Assembly (NCBI RefSeq): GCF_000003605.2 | Contig: NW_003143931.1 | Coordinates: forward strand, 1 to 43,807 | Source of the DNA: Saccoglossus kowalevskii | Taxonomy: Eukaryota > Hemichordata > Enteropneusta > Harrimaniidae | Length of the DNA: 43,807 nucleotides | Direction of reading: 5' to 3' | Shown: piece after piece, positions 1 to 11,570 of the stretch | How the letters are laid out: each line of letters starts with the position of its first letter | How positions within the stretch are numbered: position 1 is the first letter of the stretch | Notes under the pieces: model-generated | What the model was told of the DNA's origin: nothing | What the model saw: the letters and a program-made list of their open reading frames with translations, nothing else | The model's database searches: none | Translations under genes and position numbers: made by a program

Positions 1-138
1 TTCATCAATATGGCGTGGTATCCATGCCAAAATTAACGTCCATAATATGGCACGGTATCTGTGCCAAAAGTAACGTCCATAATATGGTGCGGTATCAATA
101 CCTAAATTAACGTCCATAATATGACGCGGTATCCATGA
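1..138. repeat. left edge segment, copy of 38,419-38,556
   Basis: After an irregular start (TTCATCAATATGG where TTCATAATATGG is expected, one extra C), this stretch matches 38,419-38,556 at offset 38,418, including the rare CCATGACAAAA variant. At 138/139 the match jumps by 185 bp, exactly five monomers, to offset 38,603. The left copy is therefore a deletion or crossover product, fused inside one monomer. Confidence 0.8.
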
Positions 139-480
139 CAAAATTTACGTCCATAATATGGCGCGGTATCCGTGCCAAAATTAACGTCCGTAATATGGCG
201 CGATATCCGTGCCAAAATGAATGTCCATAATATGGCGCGGTATTCGTGCCAAAATTAACGTCCATAATATGGCGCAGTATCCGTTCCAAAATAAATGTCC
301 ATAATATGGCGCGGTATCCATGCCAAAATTAACGTCCATAATATGGCGCGGTATCCGTGCCAAAATGAACGTCCATAAAATGGCGCGGTATCCACGCCAA
401 AATGAACGTCCATAATATGGCGCGGTATCCACGCCAAAATTAACATCCATAATATGGCGCGGTATCCATGCCAAAATTAA
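139..480. repeat. G-family segment, copy 1
   Basis: A string of unusual units: AAAATTTACG, CCGTAATATGG with GCGCGATATCCGTGCC, AAAATGAATGTCC, GGTATTCGTGCC, GCAGTATCCGTTCC, TCCATAAAATGG and CCACGCCAAAATG. The same order recurs at about 14,306-14,640, 38,742-39,077 and 40,450-40,795, and in part at 37,081-37,300. Offset to 38.7 kb is 38,603 throughout. The G family is the most divergent group of monomers in the window, so it may be an older layer of the array. Confidence 0.85.
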
Positions 481-766
481 CGTCCATAATATGGCGCGGT
501 ATCCATGCCAAAATTAACGTCCATAATATGGCGCGGTATCCATGCCAAAATTAACGTCCATAATATGGTGCGGTATCCATACCTAAATTAACGTCCATAA
601 TATGGCACGGTATCCATGCCACAATTAACGTCCATAATATGGCATGGTATCCATGCCAAAATTAACGTCCATAATATGGCACGGTATCTGTGCCAAAAGT
701 AACGTCCATAATATGGCGCGGTATCGATGCCAAAATTAACGTCTATAATATGGCGCTGTATCCATG

Positions 767-780
767 CCAAAATAATTAAC
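767..780. repeat. 40-bp monomer class (AAT insertion), first of about 64
   Basis: Here CCAAAATTAACG has become CCAAAATAATTAACG, an AAT tandem duplication that lengthens the unit to 40 bp. I count about 64 such units, near 0.77, 1.62, 1.70, 2.40, 2.48, 3.41, 3.60, 4.31, 5.01, 5.09, 5.54, 6.24, 7.79, 8.69, 9.47, 9.54, 10.03, 10.73, 11.51, 12.37, 13.12, 13.82, 13.90, 15.87, 16.65, 17.32, 18.02, 18.73, 18.81, 19.03, 19.48, 20.03, 20.74, 20.82, 21.53, 22.30, 23.63, 23.71, 24.01, 24.75, 25.57, 27.04, 27.12, 27.38, 28.46, 28.53, 28.90, 29.68, 30.38, 31.09, 33.24, 33.80, 34.69, 34.77, 34.95, 35.03, 35.29, 36.93, 37.00, 37.60, 39.60, 39.68, 41.34 and 42.49 kb. It usually closes a run that includes a GTCTATAAT unit, so it is a phase marker for the higher-order repeats. 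Confidence 0.9.
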
Positions 781-981
781 GTCCATAATATGGCGCGGTA
801 TCCATGCCAAAATTAACGTCCATAATATGGCTCGGTATCCATGCCAATTTTAACGTCCATAATATGGCACGGTATCCATGCCAAAATTAACGTCCATAAT
901 ATAGTGCGGTATCCATACCTAAATTAACGTCCATAATATGGCGCGGTATCCATGCCAAAATTAATGTCCATAATATGGCGC

Positions 982-987
982 GGATCC
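982..987. repeat. BamHI-marked 36-bp monomer, first of nine
   Basis: GCGGTATCC has lost one base to give GCGGATCC, creating GGATCC. Nine such sites are present: 982, 24218, 24959, 25774, 27629, 35538, 37807, 41552 and 42698. Their spacings reproduce the duplication lengths of the array: 741 and 815 bp at 24-26 kb, 7,909 bp between 27,629 and 35,538, 1,146 bp at the right, and 36,825 bp between 982 and 37,807. The next-but-one unit usually carries the private CCAACATTAACG variant, and a CCAATTTTAACG unit usually lies about 130 bp upstream, so these travel as a block. Confidence 0.9.
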
Positions 988-1196
988 ATGCCAAAATTAA
1001 CGTCCATAATATGGCGCGGTATCCATGCCAACATTAACGTCCATAAAATGGCGCGGTATCGATGCCAAAATTAACGTCCATAATATGGCGCGGTATCCAT
1101 GCCAAAATTAACGTCCATAATATGGCTCGGTATCCATGCCAATTTTAACGTCCATAATATGGCGCGGTATCCATGCCAAAATTAACGTCCATAATA

Positions 1197-1379
1197 TGGT
1201 GCGGTATCCATACCTAAATTAACGTCCATAATATGGCGCGGAATCCATGCCAAAATTAACGTCCATAATATGGCGCGGTATCCATGCCAAAATTAACGTC
1301 CATAATATGGTGCGGTATCCATGCCAAAATTAACGTCCATAATATGGTGCGGTATCCATGCCAAAATTAATGTCCATAA
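1197..1379. repeat. short linker of ordinary monomers
   Basis: Five or so units made of consensus and GGTGCGG types, with one GCGGAATCC variant near 1,241. It joins the BamHI-family block to the next duplicated segment. I see nothing here besides the repeat. Confidence 0.7.
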
Positions 1380-1815
1380 TATGGCGCGGTATCCATGCCA
1401 AAATTAACGTCCACAATATGGTGCGGTATCCATACCTAAATTAATGTCCATAATATGGCGCGGTATCCATGCCTCAATTAACGTTCAAAATATGGCATGG
1501 TATCCATGCCAAAATTAACGTCCATAATATGGCACGGTATCTGTGCCAAAAGTAACGTCCATAATACGGAGCGGTATCGATGCCAAAATTAACGTCTATA
1601 ATATGGCGCGGTATCCGTGCCAAAATAATTAACGTCCATAATATGGCGCAGTATCGATGCCAAAATTAACGTCTATAATATGGCGCAGTATCCATGCCAA
1701 AATAATTAACGTCCATAATATGGCGCGGTATCCATGCCAAAGTTAACGTCCATAATATGGCGCGGTATCCATGCCAAAATTAACGTCCATAATATGGCGC
1801 GGTATCCATGCCAAA
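1380..1815. repeat. segment duplicated at 39,352-39,787
   Basis: Shared rare variants fix the homology at offset 37,972: CCACAATATGG (1411 and 39,383), CCTCAATTAACG followed by GTTCAAAATATGG (1481 and 39,453), GGCATGG, and ATACGGAGCGG near 1,565 and 39,537. It ends in two AAT-insertion units about 80 bp apart. The same CCTCAATTAACG/GGAGCGG module, without the GTTCAAAA change, appears near 15.7, 23.5, 26.9 and 36.8 kb. Confidence 0.85.
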
Positions 1816-2690
1816 ATTAATGTCCATAATATGGTGCGGTATCAATACCTAAATTAACGTCCATAATATGGCGCGGTATCCGTGCCAAAATTAACGTCCA
1901 TAATATGGCGCGATATCCATGCCAAAATTAACGTCCATAATATGGCGCGGTATCCATGCCAAAATTAACGTCCATAATATGGCGCGATATCCATGCCAAA
2001 ATTAACATCCATAATATGGTGCGGTATTCATACCTAAATTAACGTCCATAATATGGCACGGTATCCATGCCAATATTAACGTCCATAATATGGCGCGGTA
2101 TCAATGCCAAAATTAACGTCCATAATATGGTGCGGTATCCATGCCAAAATTAACGTCCATAATATGGCGCGGTATCCATGCCAAAATTAACGTCCATAAT
2201 ATGGTGCGGTATCCATACCTAATTAATGTCCATAATATGGCGCGGTATCCATGCCACAATTAACGTCCATAATATGGCGTGGTATCCATGCCAAAATTAA
2301 CGTCCATTATATGGCACGGTATCTGTGCCAAAAGTAACGTCCATAATATGGCGCGGTATCAATGCCAAAATTAACGTCTATAATATGGCGCGGTATCCGT
2401 GCCAAAATAATTAACGTCCATAATATGGCGCAGTATCGATGCCAAAATTAACGTCTATAATATGGCGCAGTATCCATGCCAAAATAATTAACGTCCATAA
2501 TATGGCGCGGTATCCATGCCAAAATTAACGTCCATAATATGGCGCGGTATCCATGCCAAAATTAACGTCCATAATATGGCGCGGTATCCATGCCAAAATT
2601 AACATCCATAATATGGTGCGGTATCAATACCTAAATTAACGTCCATAATATGACGCGGTATCCATGCCAAAATTAACGTCCATAATATGG
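1650..2690. repeat. HOR-B block, copy 1
   Basis: A block of roughly 0.9-1.0 kb. Order: GGTATCAATACC unit, GTATCCGTGCC, two GCGCGATATCC units, ATTCATACC, CCAATATTAACG, GTATCAATGCC, GTATCCATACC, CCACAATTAACG, CCATTATATGG, AAAAGTAACG, paired AAT-insertion units, then another GGTATCAATACC unit and GACGCGG. The CCATTATATGG landmark (measured from the GTCC before it) recurs at 2302, 4906, 6135, 9361, 13717, 18623 and 20635. Positions 1650-2385 match 5483-6218 at offset 3,833, including the private one-base losses CCTAATTAATG (2221 and 6054) and CCAAAGTTAACG (1742 and 5575). Confidence 0.85.
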
Positions 2691-3416
2691 GGCGGTATTC
2701 ATGCCAAAATTAACTTCCATAATATGGCACGGTATCGATGCCAAAATTAACGTCTATAATATGGCGCGGTATCCATGCCAAAGTTAACGTCCATAATATG
2801 GTGCGGTATCATTACCTAAATTAACGTCCATAATATGGCGCGGTATCCATGCCAAAATTAACCTCCATAATATGGCGCGGTATCCATGCCAATATTAACG
2901 TCCATCATATGATGCGGTATTCATGCCAAAATTAACGTCCATAATATGGCGCGGTATCCATGCCAAAATTAACGTCCATAATAAGGCGCGGTATCCAGCC
3001 AAAATTAACGTCCATAATATTGCGCAGTATCCATGCCAAAATTAACGTCCATAATATGGCAAGGTATCCATGCCAAAATGAACATCCATAATATGGCGCG
3101 GTATTCATGCCAAAATTAACGTCCATAATATGGCGCAGTATCCGTGCCAAAATGAACGTCCATAATATGGCGCGGTATCCATGCCAAAATTAATGTCCAT
3201 AATATGGTGCGGTATCCATACCTAAATTAACGTCCATAATATGGCGCGATATCCATGCCAAAATTAACGTCCATAATATGGTGTGGTATCCATACCTAAA
3301 TTAACGTCCATAATATGACGTGGTATCCATGCCAAAATTAACGTCCATAATATGGCGCGGTATCGATGCCAAAATTAACGTCTATAATATGGTGCGGTAT
3401 CCGTGCCAAAATAATT
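2691..3416. repeat. C-family segment, copy 1, plus linker
   Basis: Holds the C-family string: ATAATAAGG with GTATCCAGCC (36-bp unit), ATATTGCGCAG, a GGCACGG unit replaced here by GGCAAGG, AAAATGAACATCC, GTATTCATGCC and GCGCAGTATCCGTGCC. Upstream there is a TCCATCATATGATG unit. From about 3,205 to 3,415 it matches 28,248-28,458 at offset 25,043 (GGTGTGG, GACGTGG, GTATCGATGCC, AAT insertion). Confidence 0.8.
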
Positions 3417-3597
3417 AACGTCCATAATATGGTGCGGTATTCATACTTAAATTAACGTCCATAATATGGCACGGTATCCATGCCAAAATTAACGTCCATA
3501 ATATGGTGCGGTATCTGTGCCAAAAGTAACGTCCATAATATGGCGCAGTATCGATGCCAAAATTAACGTCTATAATATGGCGCAGTATCCATGCCAA
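3415..3597. repeat. L cassette (five monomers), first of 13 copies
   Basis: A five-unit string defined by ATTCATACTTAAATT, then a GGCACGG unit, a GGTGCGGTATCTG unit followed by AAAAGTAACG, a GCGCAGTATCGATGCC unit followed by GTCTATAAT, and an AAT-insertion unit. Near-identical copies start at 3415, 4121, 5351, 9843, 11329, 12932, 16465, 17838, 19850, 22119, 29494, 30200 and 33054. The 706-bp step between neighbours (3415 to 4121; 29494 to 30200) equals 19 monomers plus 3 bp for one AAT insertion. It is absent before 3.4 kb, from 22.4 to 29.4 kb and after 33.3 kb. Confidence 0.88.
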
Positions 3598-4792
3598 AAT
3601 AATTAACGTCCATAATATGGCGCGGTATCCATGCCAAAATTAACGTCCATAATATGGCGCGGTATCCATGCCAAAATTAACGTCCATAATATGGCGCGGT
3701 ATCCATGCCAAAATTAATGTCCATAATATGGTGCGGTATCAATACCTAAATTAACGTCCATAATATGGTGCGGTATCCATGCCAAAATTAACGTCCATAA
3801 TATGGTGCGGTATCCATGCCAATATTAACGTCCATAATATGGCGCGGTATCCATGCCAAAATTAACGTCCACAATATGGTGCGGTATCCATACCTAAATT
3901 AATGTCCATAATATGGCGCGGTATCCATGCCACAATTAAGGTTCATAATATGGCGTGGTATCCATGCCAAAATTAACGTCCATAATATGGCGCGGTATCC
4001 GTGCCAAAATTAACGTCCATAATATGGCGCGGTATCCATGCCAAAATTAACGTCCATAATATGGCACGGTATCCATGCCAAAATTAACGTCCATAATATG
4101 GCGCGGTATCCATGCCAAAATTAACGTCCATAATATGGTGCGGTATTCATACTTAAATTAACGTCCATAATATGGCACGGTATCCATGCCAAAATTAACG
4201 TCCATAATATGGTGCGGTATCTGTGCCAAAAGTAACGTCCATAATATGGCGCAGTATCGATGCCAAAATTAACGTCTATAATATGGCGCAGTATCCATGC
4301 CAAAATAATTAACGTCCATAATATTTCGCGGTATCCATGCCAAAATTAACGTCCATAATATGGCGCGGTATCCATGCCAAAATTAACGTCCATAATATGG
4401 CGCGGTATCCATGCCAAAATTAATGTCCATAATATGGTGCGGTATCAATACCTAAATTAACGTCCATAATATGGCGCGGTATCCGTGCCAAAATTAACGT
4501 CCATAATATGGCGCGATATCCATGCCAAAATTAACGTCCATAATATGGCGCGGTATCCATGCCAAAATTAACGTCCATAATATGGCGCGATATCCATGCC
4601 AAAATTAACATCCATAATATGGTGCGGTATTCATACCTAAATTAACGTCCATAATATGGCACGGTATCCATGCCAATATTAACGTCCATAATATGGCGCG
4701 GTATCAATGCCAAAATTAACGTCCATAATATGGTGCGGTATCCATGCCAAAATTAACGTCCATAATATGGCGCGGTATCCATGCCAAAATTA
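3417..4792. repeat. 1.38-kb segment duplicated at 29,496-30,871
   Basis: Both copies carry two L cassettes 706 bp apart followed by the first half of HOR-B, at constant offset 26,079. Checked marker pairs are CACAATTAAG at 3931 and 30,010, GTATCAATGC at 4701 and 30,780, and the L cassette starts. Differences are single bases, for example GCGCCGTATCC near 29,700. At the right edge this copy continues with CCATAATATGG, while the other switches to the CCACAATATGG of the A-cassette context. Confidence 0.87.
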
Positions 4793-5217
4793 ACGTCCAT
4801 AATATGGTGCGGTATCCATACCTAAATTAATGTCCATAATATGGCGCGGTATCCATGCCACAATTAACGTCCATAATATGGCGTGGTATCCATGCCAAAA
4901 TTAACGTCCATTATATGGCACGTTATCTGTGCCAAAAGTAACGTCCATAATATGGCGCGGTATCAATGCCAAAATTAACGTCTATAATATGGCGCGGTAT
5001 CCGTGCCAAAATAATTAACGTCCATAATATGGCGCAGTATCGATGCCAAAATTAACGTCTATAATATGGCGCAGTATCCATGCCAAAATAATTAACGTCC
5101 ATAATATGGCGCGGTATCCATGCCAAAATTAACGTCCATAATATGGCGCGGTATCCATGCCAAAATTAACGTCCATAATATGGCGCGGTATCCATGCCAA
5201 AATTAACATCCATAATA
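4095..5217. repeat. HOR-B copy 2 with L cassette, duplicated at 17,812-18,934
   Basis: Offset 13,717 holds from the L cassette (4121 and 17,838) through the CCATTATATGG landmark (4906 and 18,623). Both copies share the private change GGCACGTTATCTG (near 4,917 and 18,635) where all other copies read GGCACGGTATCTG, which ties these two together as closest relatives. After 5,217 and 18,934 they diverge at a unit boundary. Confidence 0.87.
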
Positions 5218-5350
5218 TGGTGCGGTATCAATACCTAAATTAACGTCCATAATATGACGCGGTATCCATGCCAAAATTAATGTCCATAATATGGCACGGT
5301 ATCCATGCCAAAATTAACGTCCATAATATGGCGCGGTATCCATGCCAAAA

Positions 5351-6218
5351 TTAACGTCCATAATATGGTGCGGTATTCATACTTAAATTAACGTCCATAA
5401 TATGGCACGGTATCCATGCCAAAATTAACGTCCATAATATGGTGCGGTATCTGTGCCAAAAGTAACGTCCATAATATGGCGCAGTATCGATGCCAAAATT
5501 AACGTCTATAATATGGCGCAGTATCCATGCCAAAATAATTAACGTCCATAATATGGCGCGGTATCCATGCCAAAGTTAACGTCCATAATATGGCGCGGTA
5601 TCCATGCCAAAATTAACGTCCATAATATGGCGCGGTATCCATGCCAAAATTAATGTCCATAATATGGTGCGGTATCAATACCTAAATTAACGTCCATAAT
5701 ATGGCGCGGTATCCGTGCCAAAATTAACGTCCATAATATGGCGCGATATCCATGCCAAAATTAACGTCCATAATATGGCGCGGTATCCATGCCAAAATTA
5801 ACGTCCATAATATGGCGCGATATCCATGCCAAAATTAACATCCATAATATGGTGCGGTATTCATACCTAAATTAACGTCCATAATATGGCACGGTATCCA
5901 TGCCAATATTAACGTCCATAATATGGCGCGGTATCAATGCCAAAATTAACGTCCATAATATGGTGCGGTATCCATGCCAAAATTAACGTCCATAATATGG
6001 CGCGGTATCCATGCCAAAATTAACGTCCATAATATGGTGCGGTATCCATACCTAATTAATGTCCATAATATGGCGCGGTATCCATGCCACAATTAACGTC
6101 CATAATATGGCGTGGTATCCATGCCAAAATTAACGTCCATTATATGGCACGGTATCTGTGCCAAAAGTAACGTCCATAATATGGCGCGGTATCAATGCCA
6201 AAATTAACGTCTATAATA
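5351..6218. repeat. L cassette plus HOR-B copy 3
   Basis: A tandem copy of 4,121-4,985 displaced by 1,230 bp (33 monomers plus three AAT insertions). In its private variants, however, the HOR-B part agrees with copy 1 (offset 3,833), not with its tandem neighbour. It looks like a hybrid, with L-side sequence from one source and HOR-B sequence from another. Confidence 0.8.
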
Positions 6219-7097
6219 TGGCGCAGTATCCACGCCAAAATAATTAACGTCCATAATATGGCGCGGTATCCATGCCAAAATTAATGTCCATAATATGGCG
6301 CGGTATCCATGCCAAAATTAACGTCCATAATATGGTGCGGTATCAATACCTAAATTAACGTCCATAATATGGCGCGGTATCCATGCCAAAATTAACGTCC
6401 ATAATAAGGCGCGGTATCCAGCCAAATTTAACGTCCATAATATGGTGCGGTATCCATGCCAAAATTAACGTCCATAATATGGCGCGGTATCCATGCCAAA
6501 ATTAACGTCCATAATAAGGCGCTGTATCCAGCCAAAATTAACGTCCATAATATTGCGCAGTATCCATGCCAAAATTAACGTCCATAATATGGCACGGTAT
6601 CCATGCCAAAATGAACATCCATAATATGGCACGGTATTCATGCCAAAATTAACGTCCATAATATGGCGCAGTATCCGTGCCAAAATGAACGTCCATAATA
6701 TGGCGCGGTATCCATGCCAAAATTAATGTCCATAATATGGCTCGGTATCCATGCCAAGATTAACATCCATAATATGGCGCGGTATCCATGCCAAAATTAA
6801 CGTCCATAATATGGTGCGGTATCCATACCTAAATTAACGTCCATAATATGGCGCGATATCCATGCCAAAATTAACGTCCATAATATGGTGCGGTATCCAT
6901 ACCTAAATTAACGTCCATAATATGACGCGGTATCCATGCCAAAATTAACGTCCATAATATGGCGCGGTATCCATGCCAAAATTAACGTCCATAATATGGC
7001 GCGGTATCCATGCCAAAATTAACGTCCATAATATGGTGTGGTATCCATACCTAAATTAACGTCCATAATATGGCGCGGTATCCATGCCAAGATTAAC
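6219..7097. repeat. C-family segment, copy 2
   Basis: Contains two ATAATAAGG/CCAGCC units (one followed by CCAAATTTAACG), the ATATTGCGCAG unit near 6,550, AAAATGAACATCC and GCGCAGTATCCGTGCC, followed by CCAAGATTAACATCC units. One ATAATAAGG unit reads GCGCTGTATCCAGCC, a change shared only with the 27.9-kb copy. Nothing but repeat is seen. Confidence 0.8.
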
Positions 7098-7582
7098 ATC
7101 CATAATGTGGGGCAGTATTCATGCCAAAATTAACGTCCATAATATGGCGCGGTATCGATGCCAAAATTAACGTCTATAATATGGCGCGGTATCCATGCCA
7201 AAATTAACGTCCATAATATGGTGCGGTACCATTACCTAAATTAACGTCCATAATATGGCGTGGTATCCATGCCAAAATTAATGTCCATAATATGGCACAG
7301 TATCCATGCCAAAATTAACGTCCATAATATGGCGCGGTATCCGTGCCAAAATTAACGTCCATAATATGGCGCGGTATCTGTGCCAAAATTAACGTCCATA
7401 ATATGGCGCGATATCCATGCCAAAATTAACGTCCATAATATGGCACGGTATCCATGCCAAAATTAACGTCCATAATATGGCGCGGTATCCATGCCAAAAT
7501 TAACGTCCATAATATGGTGCGGTATTCATACTTAAATTAACGTCCATAATATGGCACGGTATCCATGCCAAAATTAACGTCC
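7098..7582. repeat. segment duplicated at 32,208-32,692
   Basis: Offset 25,110. Shared markers are ATAATGTGGGGCAG with ATTCATGCC (7101 and 32,211), GGTGCGGTACCATTACC with a KpnI-type GGTACC (7221 and 32,331), GGCGTGG, GCACAGTATCC and GTATCTGTKCC. A related string with GTGGTACCATTACC lies at about 11,720-12,000. Confidence 0.83.
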
Positions 7583-8850
7583 ACAATATGGTGCGGTATC
7601 CATACCTAAATTAATGTCCATAATATGGCGCGGTATCCATGCCACAATTAACGTTCATAATATGGCGTGGTATCCATGCCAAAATTAACGTCCATAATAT
7701 GGCACGGTATCTGTGCCAAAAGTAACGTCCATAATATGGAGTGGTATCGATGCCAAAATTAACGTCTATAATATGGCGCGGTATCCGTGCCAAAATAATT
7801 AACGTCCATAATACGGCGCAGTATCGATGCCAAAATTAACGTCTATAATATGGCGCAGTATCCATGCTAAAATTAACGTCCATAATATGGCACGGTATGC
7901 ATGCCAAAATTAACGTCCATAATATGGCGCGGTATCCATGCCAAAATTAACGTCCATAATATGGTGCGGTATTCATACTTAAATTAACGTCCATAATATG
8001 GCACGGTATCCATGCCAAAATTAACGTCCATAATATGGTGCGGTATCCATGCCAAAATTAACGTCCATAATATGGTGCGGTATCCATGCCAATATTAACG
8101 TCCATAATATAGCGCGGTATCCATGCCAAAATTAACGTCCACAATATGGTGCGGTATCCATACCTAAATTAATGTCCATAATATGGCGCGGTATCCATGC
8201 CACAATTAAGGTCCATCATATGGCACGGTATCCATGCCAAAATTAACGTCCATAATATGGCGCGGTATCCATGCCAAAATTAACGTCCATAATATGGTGC
8301 GGTATTCATACTTAAATTAACGTCCATAATATGGCACGGTATCCATGCCAAAATTAACGTCCATAATATGGTGCGGTATCCATGCCAAAATTAACGTCCA
8401 TAATATGGTGCGGTATCCATGCCAAAATTAACGTCCATAATATGGCGCGGTATCCATGCCAAAATTAACGTCCACAATATGGTGCGGTATCCATACCTAA
8501 ATTAATGTCCATAATATGGCGCGGTATCCATGCCACAATTAACGTTCATAATATGGCGTGGTATCCATGCCAAAATTAACGTCCATAATATGGCACGGTA
8601 TCTGTGCCAAAAGTAACGTCCATAATATGGAGTGGTATCGATGCCAAAATTAACGTCTATAATATGGCGCGGTATCCGTGCCAAAATAATTAACGTCCAT
8701 AATATGGCGCAGTATCGATGCCAAAATTAACGTCTATAATATGGCGCAGTATCCATGCTAAAATTAACGTCCATAATATGGCACGGTATGCATGCCAAAA
8801 TTAACGTCCATAATATGGCGCGGTATCCATGCCAAAATTAACGTCCATAA
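7583..8850. repeat. two A cassettes 891 bp apart
   Basis: A cassettes at 7611 and 8502 (24 monomers plus 3 bp apart), each followed by the CCATGCTAAAATT and GGTATGCATGCC units. The latter creates ATGCAT/GCATGC and is found only after A cassettes, apart from an isolated unit near 33,450. The near tandem copies suggest a local duplication. Confidence 0.78.
7611..7793. repeat. A cassette (five monomers), first of about ten copies
   Basis: A five-unit string marked by CCACAATTAACGTTC, a GGCGTGG unit, GGCACGGTATCTG with AAAAGTAACG, then GGAGTGGTATCGATGCC and an AAT-insertion unit. Copies start at 7611, 8502, 10549, 12183, 17134, 18846 (left part recombined), 21339, 28714, 30906 and 33612, with a relative near 15.7-15.87 kb. 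It is usually followed by an ATACGGCGCAG unit and a CCATGCTAAAATT unit. A and L cassettes alternate at 9.8-13.1, 16.5-18.0, 21.3-22.3 and 28.7-33.8 kb at 704-854 bp steps that differ by whole monomers. Confidence 0.85.
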
Positions 8851-9770
8851 TATGGCGCGGTATCCATGCCAAAATTAATGTCCATAATATGGTGCGGTAT
8901 CAATACCTAAATTAACGTCCATAATATGGCGCGGTATCCGTGCCAAAATTAACGTCCATAATATGGCGCGATATCCATGCCAAAATTAACGTCCATAATA
9001 TGGCGCGGTATCCATGCCAAAATTAACGTCCATAATATGGCGCGATATCCATGCCAAAATTAACATCCATAATATGGTGCGGTATTCATACCTAAATTAA
9101 CGTCCATAATATGGCACGGTATCCATGCCAATATTAACGTCCATAATATGGCGCGGTATCAATGCCAAAATTAACGTCCATAATATGGTGCGGTATCCAT
9201 GCCAAAATTAACGTCCATAATATGGCGCGGTATCCATGCCAAAATTAACGTCCATAATATGGTGCGGTATCCATACCTAAATTAATGTCCATAATATGGC
9301 GCGGTATCCATGCCACAATTAACGTCCATAATATGGCGTGGTATCCATGCCAAAATTAACGTCCATTATATGGCACGGTATCTGTGCCAAAAGTAACGTC
9401 CATAATATGGCGCGGTATCAATGCCAAAATTAACGTCTATAATATGGCGCGGTATCCGTGCCAAAATAATTAACGTCCATAATATGGCGCAGTATCGATG
9501 CCAAAATTAACGTCTATAATATGGCGCAGTATCCATGCCAAAATAATTAACGTCCATAATATGGCGCGGTATCCATGCCAAAATTAACGTCCATAATATG
9601 GCGCGGTATCCATGCCAAAATTAACGTCCATAATATGGCGCGGTATCCATGCCAAAATTAACATCCATAATATGGTGCGGTATCAATACCTAAATTAACG
9701 TCCATAATATGACGCGGTATCCATGCCAAAATTAACGTCCATAATATGGGGCGGTATTCATGCCAAAATT
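8850..9770. repeat. HOR-B copy 4
   Basis: Same marker order as the other HOR-B blocks, with CCATTATATGG at 9361. It aligns with 13,206-14,126 at offset 4,356. It ends in GACGCGG and GGGGCGGTATTC units before entering the L cassette at 9843. Confidence 0.83.
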
Positions 9771-11570
9771 AACGTCCATAATATGGCACGGTATCCATGC
9801 CAAAATTAACGTCCATAATATGGCGCGGTATCCATGCCAAAATTAACGTCCATAATATGGTGCGGTATTCATACTTAAATTAACGTCCATAATATGGCAC
9901 GGTATCCATGCCAAAATTAACGTCCATAATATGGTGCGGTATCTGTGCCAAAAGTAACGTCCATAATATGGCGCAGTATCGATGCCAAAATTAACGTCTA
10001 TAATATGGCGCAGTATCCATGCCAAAATAATTAACGTCCATAATATGGCGCGGTATCCATGCCAAAATTAACGTCCATAATATGGCGCGGTATCCATGCC
10101 AAAATTAACGTCCATAATATGGCGCGGTATCCATGCCAAAATTAATGTCCATAATATGGTGCGGTATCAATACCTAAATTAACGTCCATAATATGGTGCG
10201 GTATCCATGCCAAAATTAACGTCCATAATATGGTGCGGTATCCATGCCAATATTAACGTCCATAATATGGCGCGGTATCCATGCCAAAATTAACGTCCAC
10301 AATATGGTGCGGTATCCATACCTAAATTAATGTCCATAATATGGCGCGGTATCCATGCCACAATTAAGGTTCATAATATGGCGTGGTATCCATGCCAAAA
10401 TTAACGTCCATAATATGGCGCGGTATCCATGCCAAAATTAACGTCCATAATATGGCGCGGTATCCGTGCCAAAATTAACGTCCATAATATGGCGCGGTAT
10501 CCATGCCAAAATTAACGTCCATAATATGGCACGGTATCCATGCCAAAATTAACGTCCATAATATGGCGCGGTATCCATGCCACAATTAACGTTCATAATA
10601 TGGCGTGGTATCCATGCCAAAATTAACGTCCATAATATGGCACGGTATCTGTGCCAAAAGTAACGTCCATAATATGGAGTGGTATCGATGCCAAAATTAA
10701 CGTCTATAATATGGCGCGGTATCCGTGCCAAAATAATTAACGTCCATAATACGGCGCAGTATCGATGCCAAAATTAACGTCTATAATATGGCGCAGTATC
10801 CATGCTAAAATTAACGTCCATAATATGGCACGGTATGCATGCCAAAATTAACGTCCATAATATGGCGCGGTATCCATGCCAAAATTAACGTCCATAATAT
10901 GGTGCGGTATTCATACTTAAATTAACGTCCATAATATGGCACGGTATCCATGCCAAAATTAACGTCCATAATATGGTGCGGTATCCATGCCAAAATTAAC
11001 GTCCATAATATGGTGCGGTATCCATGCCAATGTTAACGTCCATAATATGGCGCGGTATCCATGCCAAAATTAACGTCCACAATATGGTGCGGTATCCATA
11101 CCTAAATTAATGTCCATAATATGGCGCGGTATCCATGCCACAATTAAGGTTCATAATATGGCGTGGTATCCATGCCAAAATTAACGTCCATAATATGGCG
11201 CGGTATCCGTGCCAAAATTAACGTCCATAATATGGCGCGGTATCCATGCCAATATTAACGTCCATAATATGGCACGGTATCCATGCCAAAATTAACGTCC
11301 ATAATATGGCGCGGTATCCATGCCAAAATTAACGTCCATAATATGGTGCGGTATTCATACTTAAATTAACGTCCATAATATGGCACGGTATCCATGCCAA
11401 AATTAACGTCCATAATATGGTGCGGTATCTGTGCCAAAAGTAACGTCCATAATATGGCGCAGTATCGATGCCAAAATTAACGTCTATAATATGGCGCAGT
11501 ATCCATGCCAAAATAATTAACGTCCATAATATGGCGCGGTATCCATGCCAAAATTAACGTCCATAATATG

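Larger units (their letters stand above)
290..1196. repeat. segment duplicated at 37,115-38,021
   Basis: Marker order is shared with 37.1-38.0 kb at offset 36,825: CCACAATTAACG, GGCATGG, AAAAGTAACG, GCGCTGTATCC with the AAT insertion, CCAATTTTAACG, the GGATCC unit (982 versus 37,807), CCAACATTAACG, a GTATCGATGCC unit, and a second CCAATTTTAACG. The right copy has a one-base loss near 37,219 that this copy lacks. Beyond about 1,196 the two diverge: this copy continues with GGTGCGGTATCCATACC and the other with a GTATCCGTGCC unit. Confidence 0.85.
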
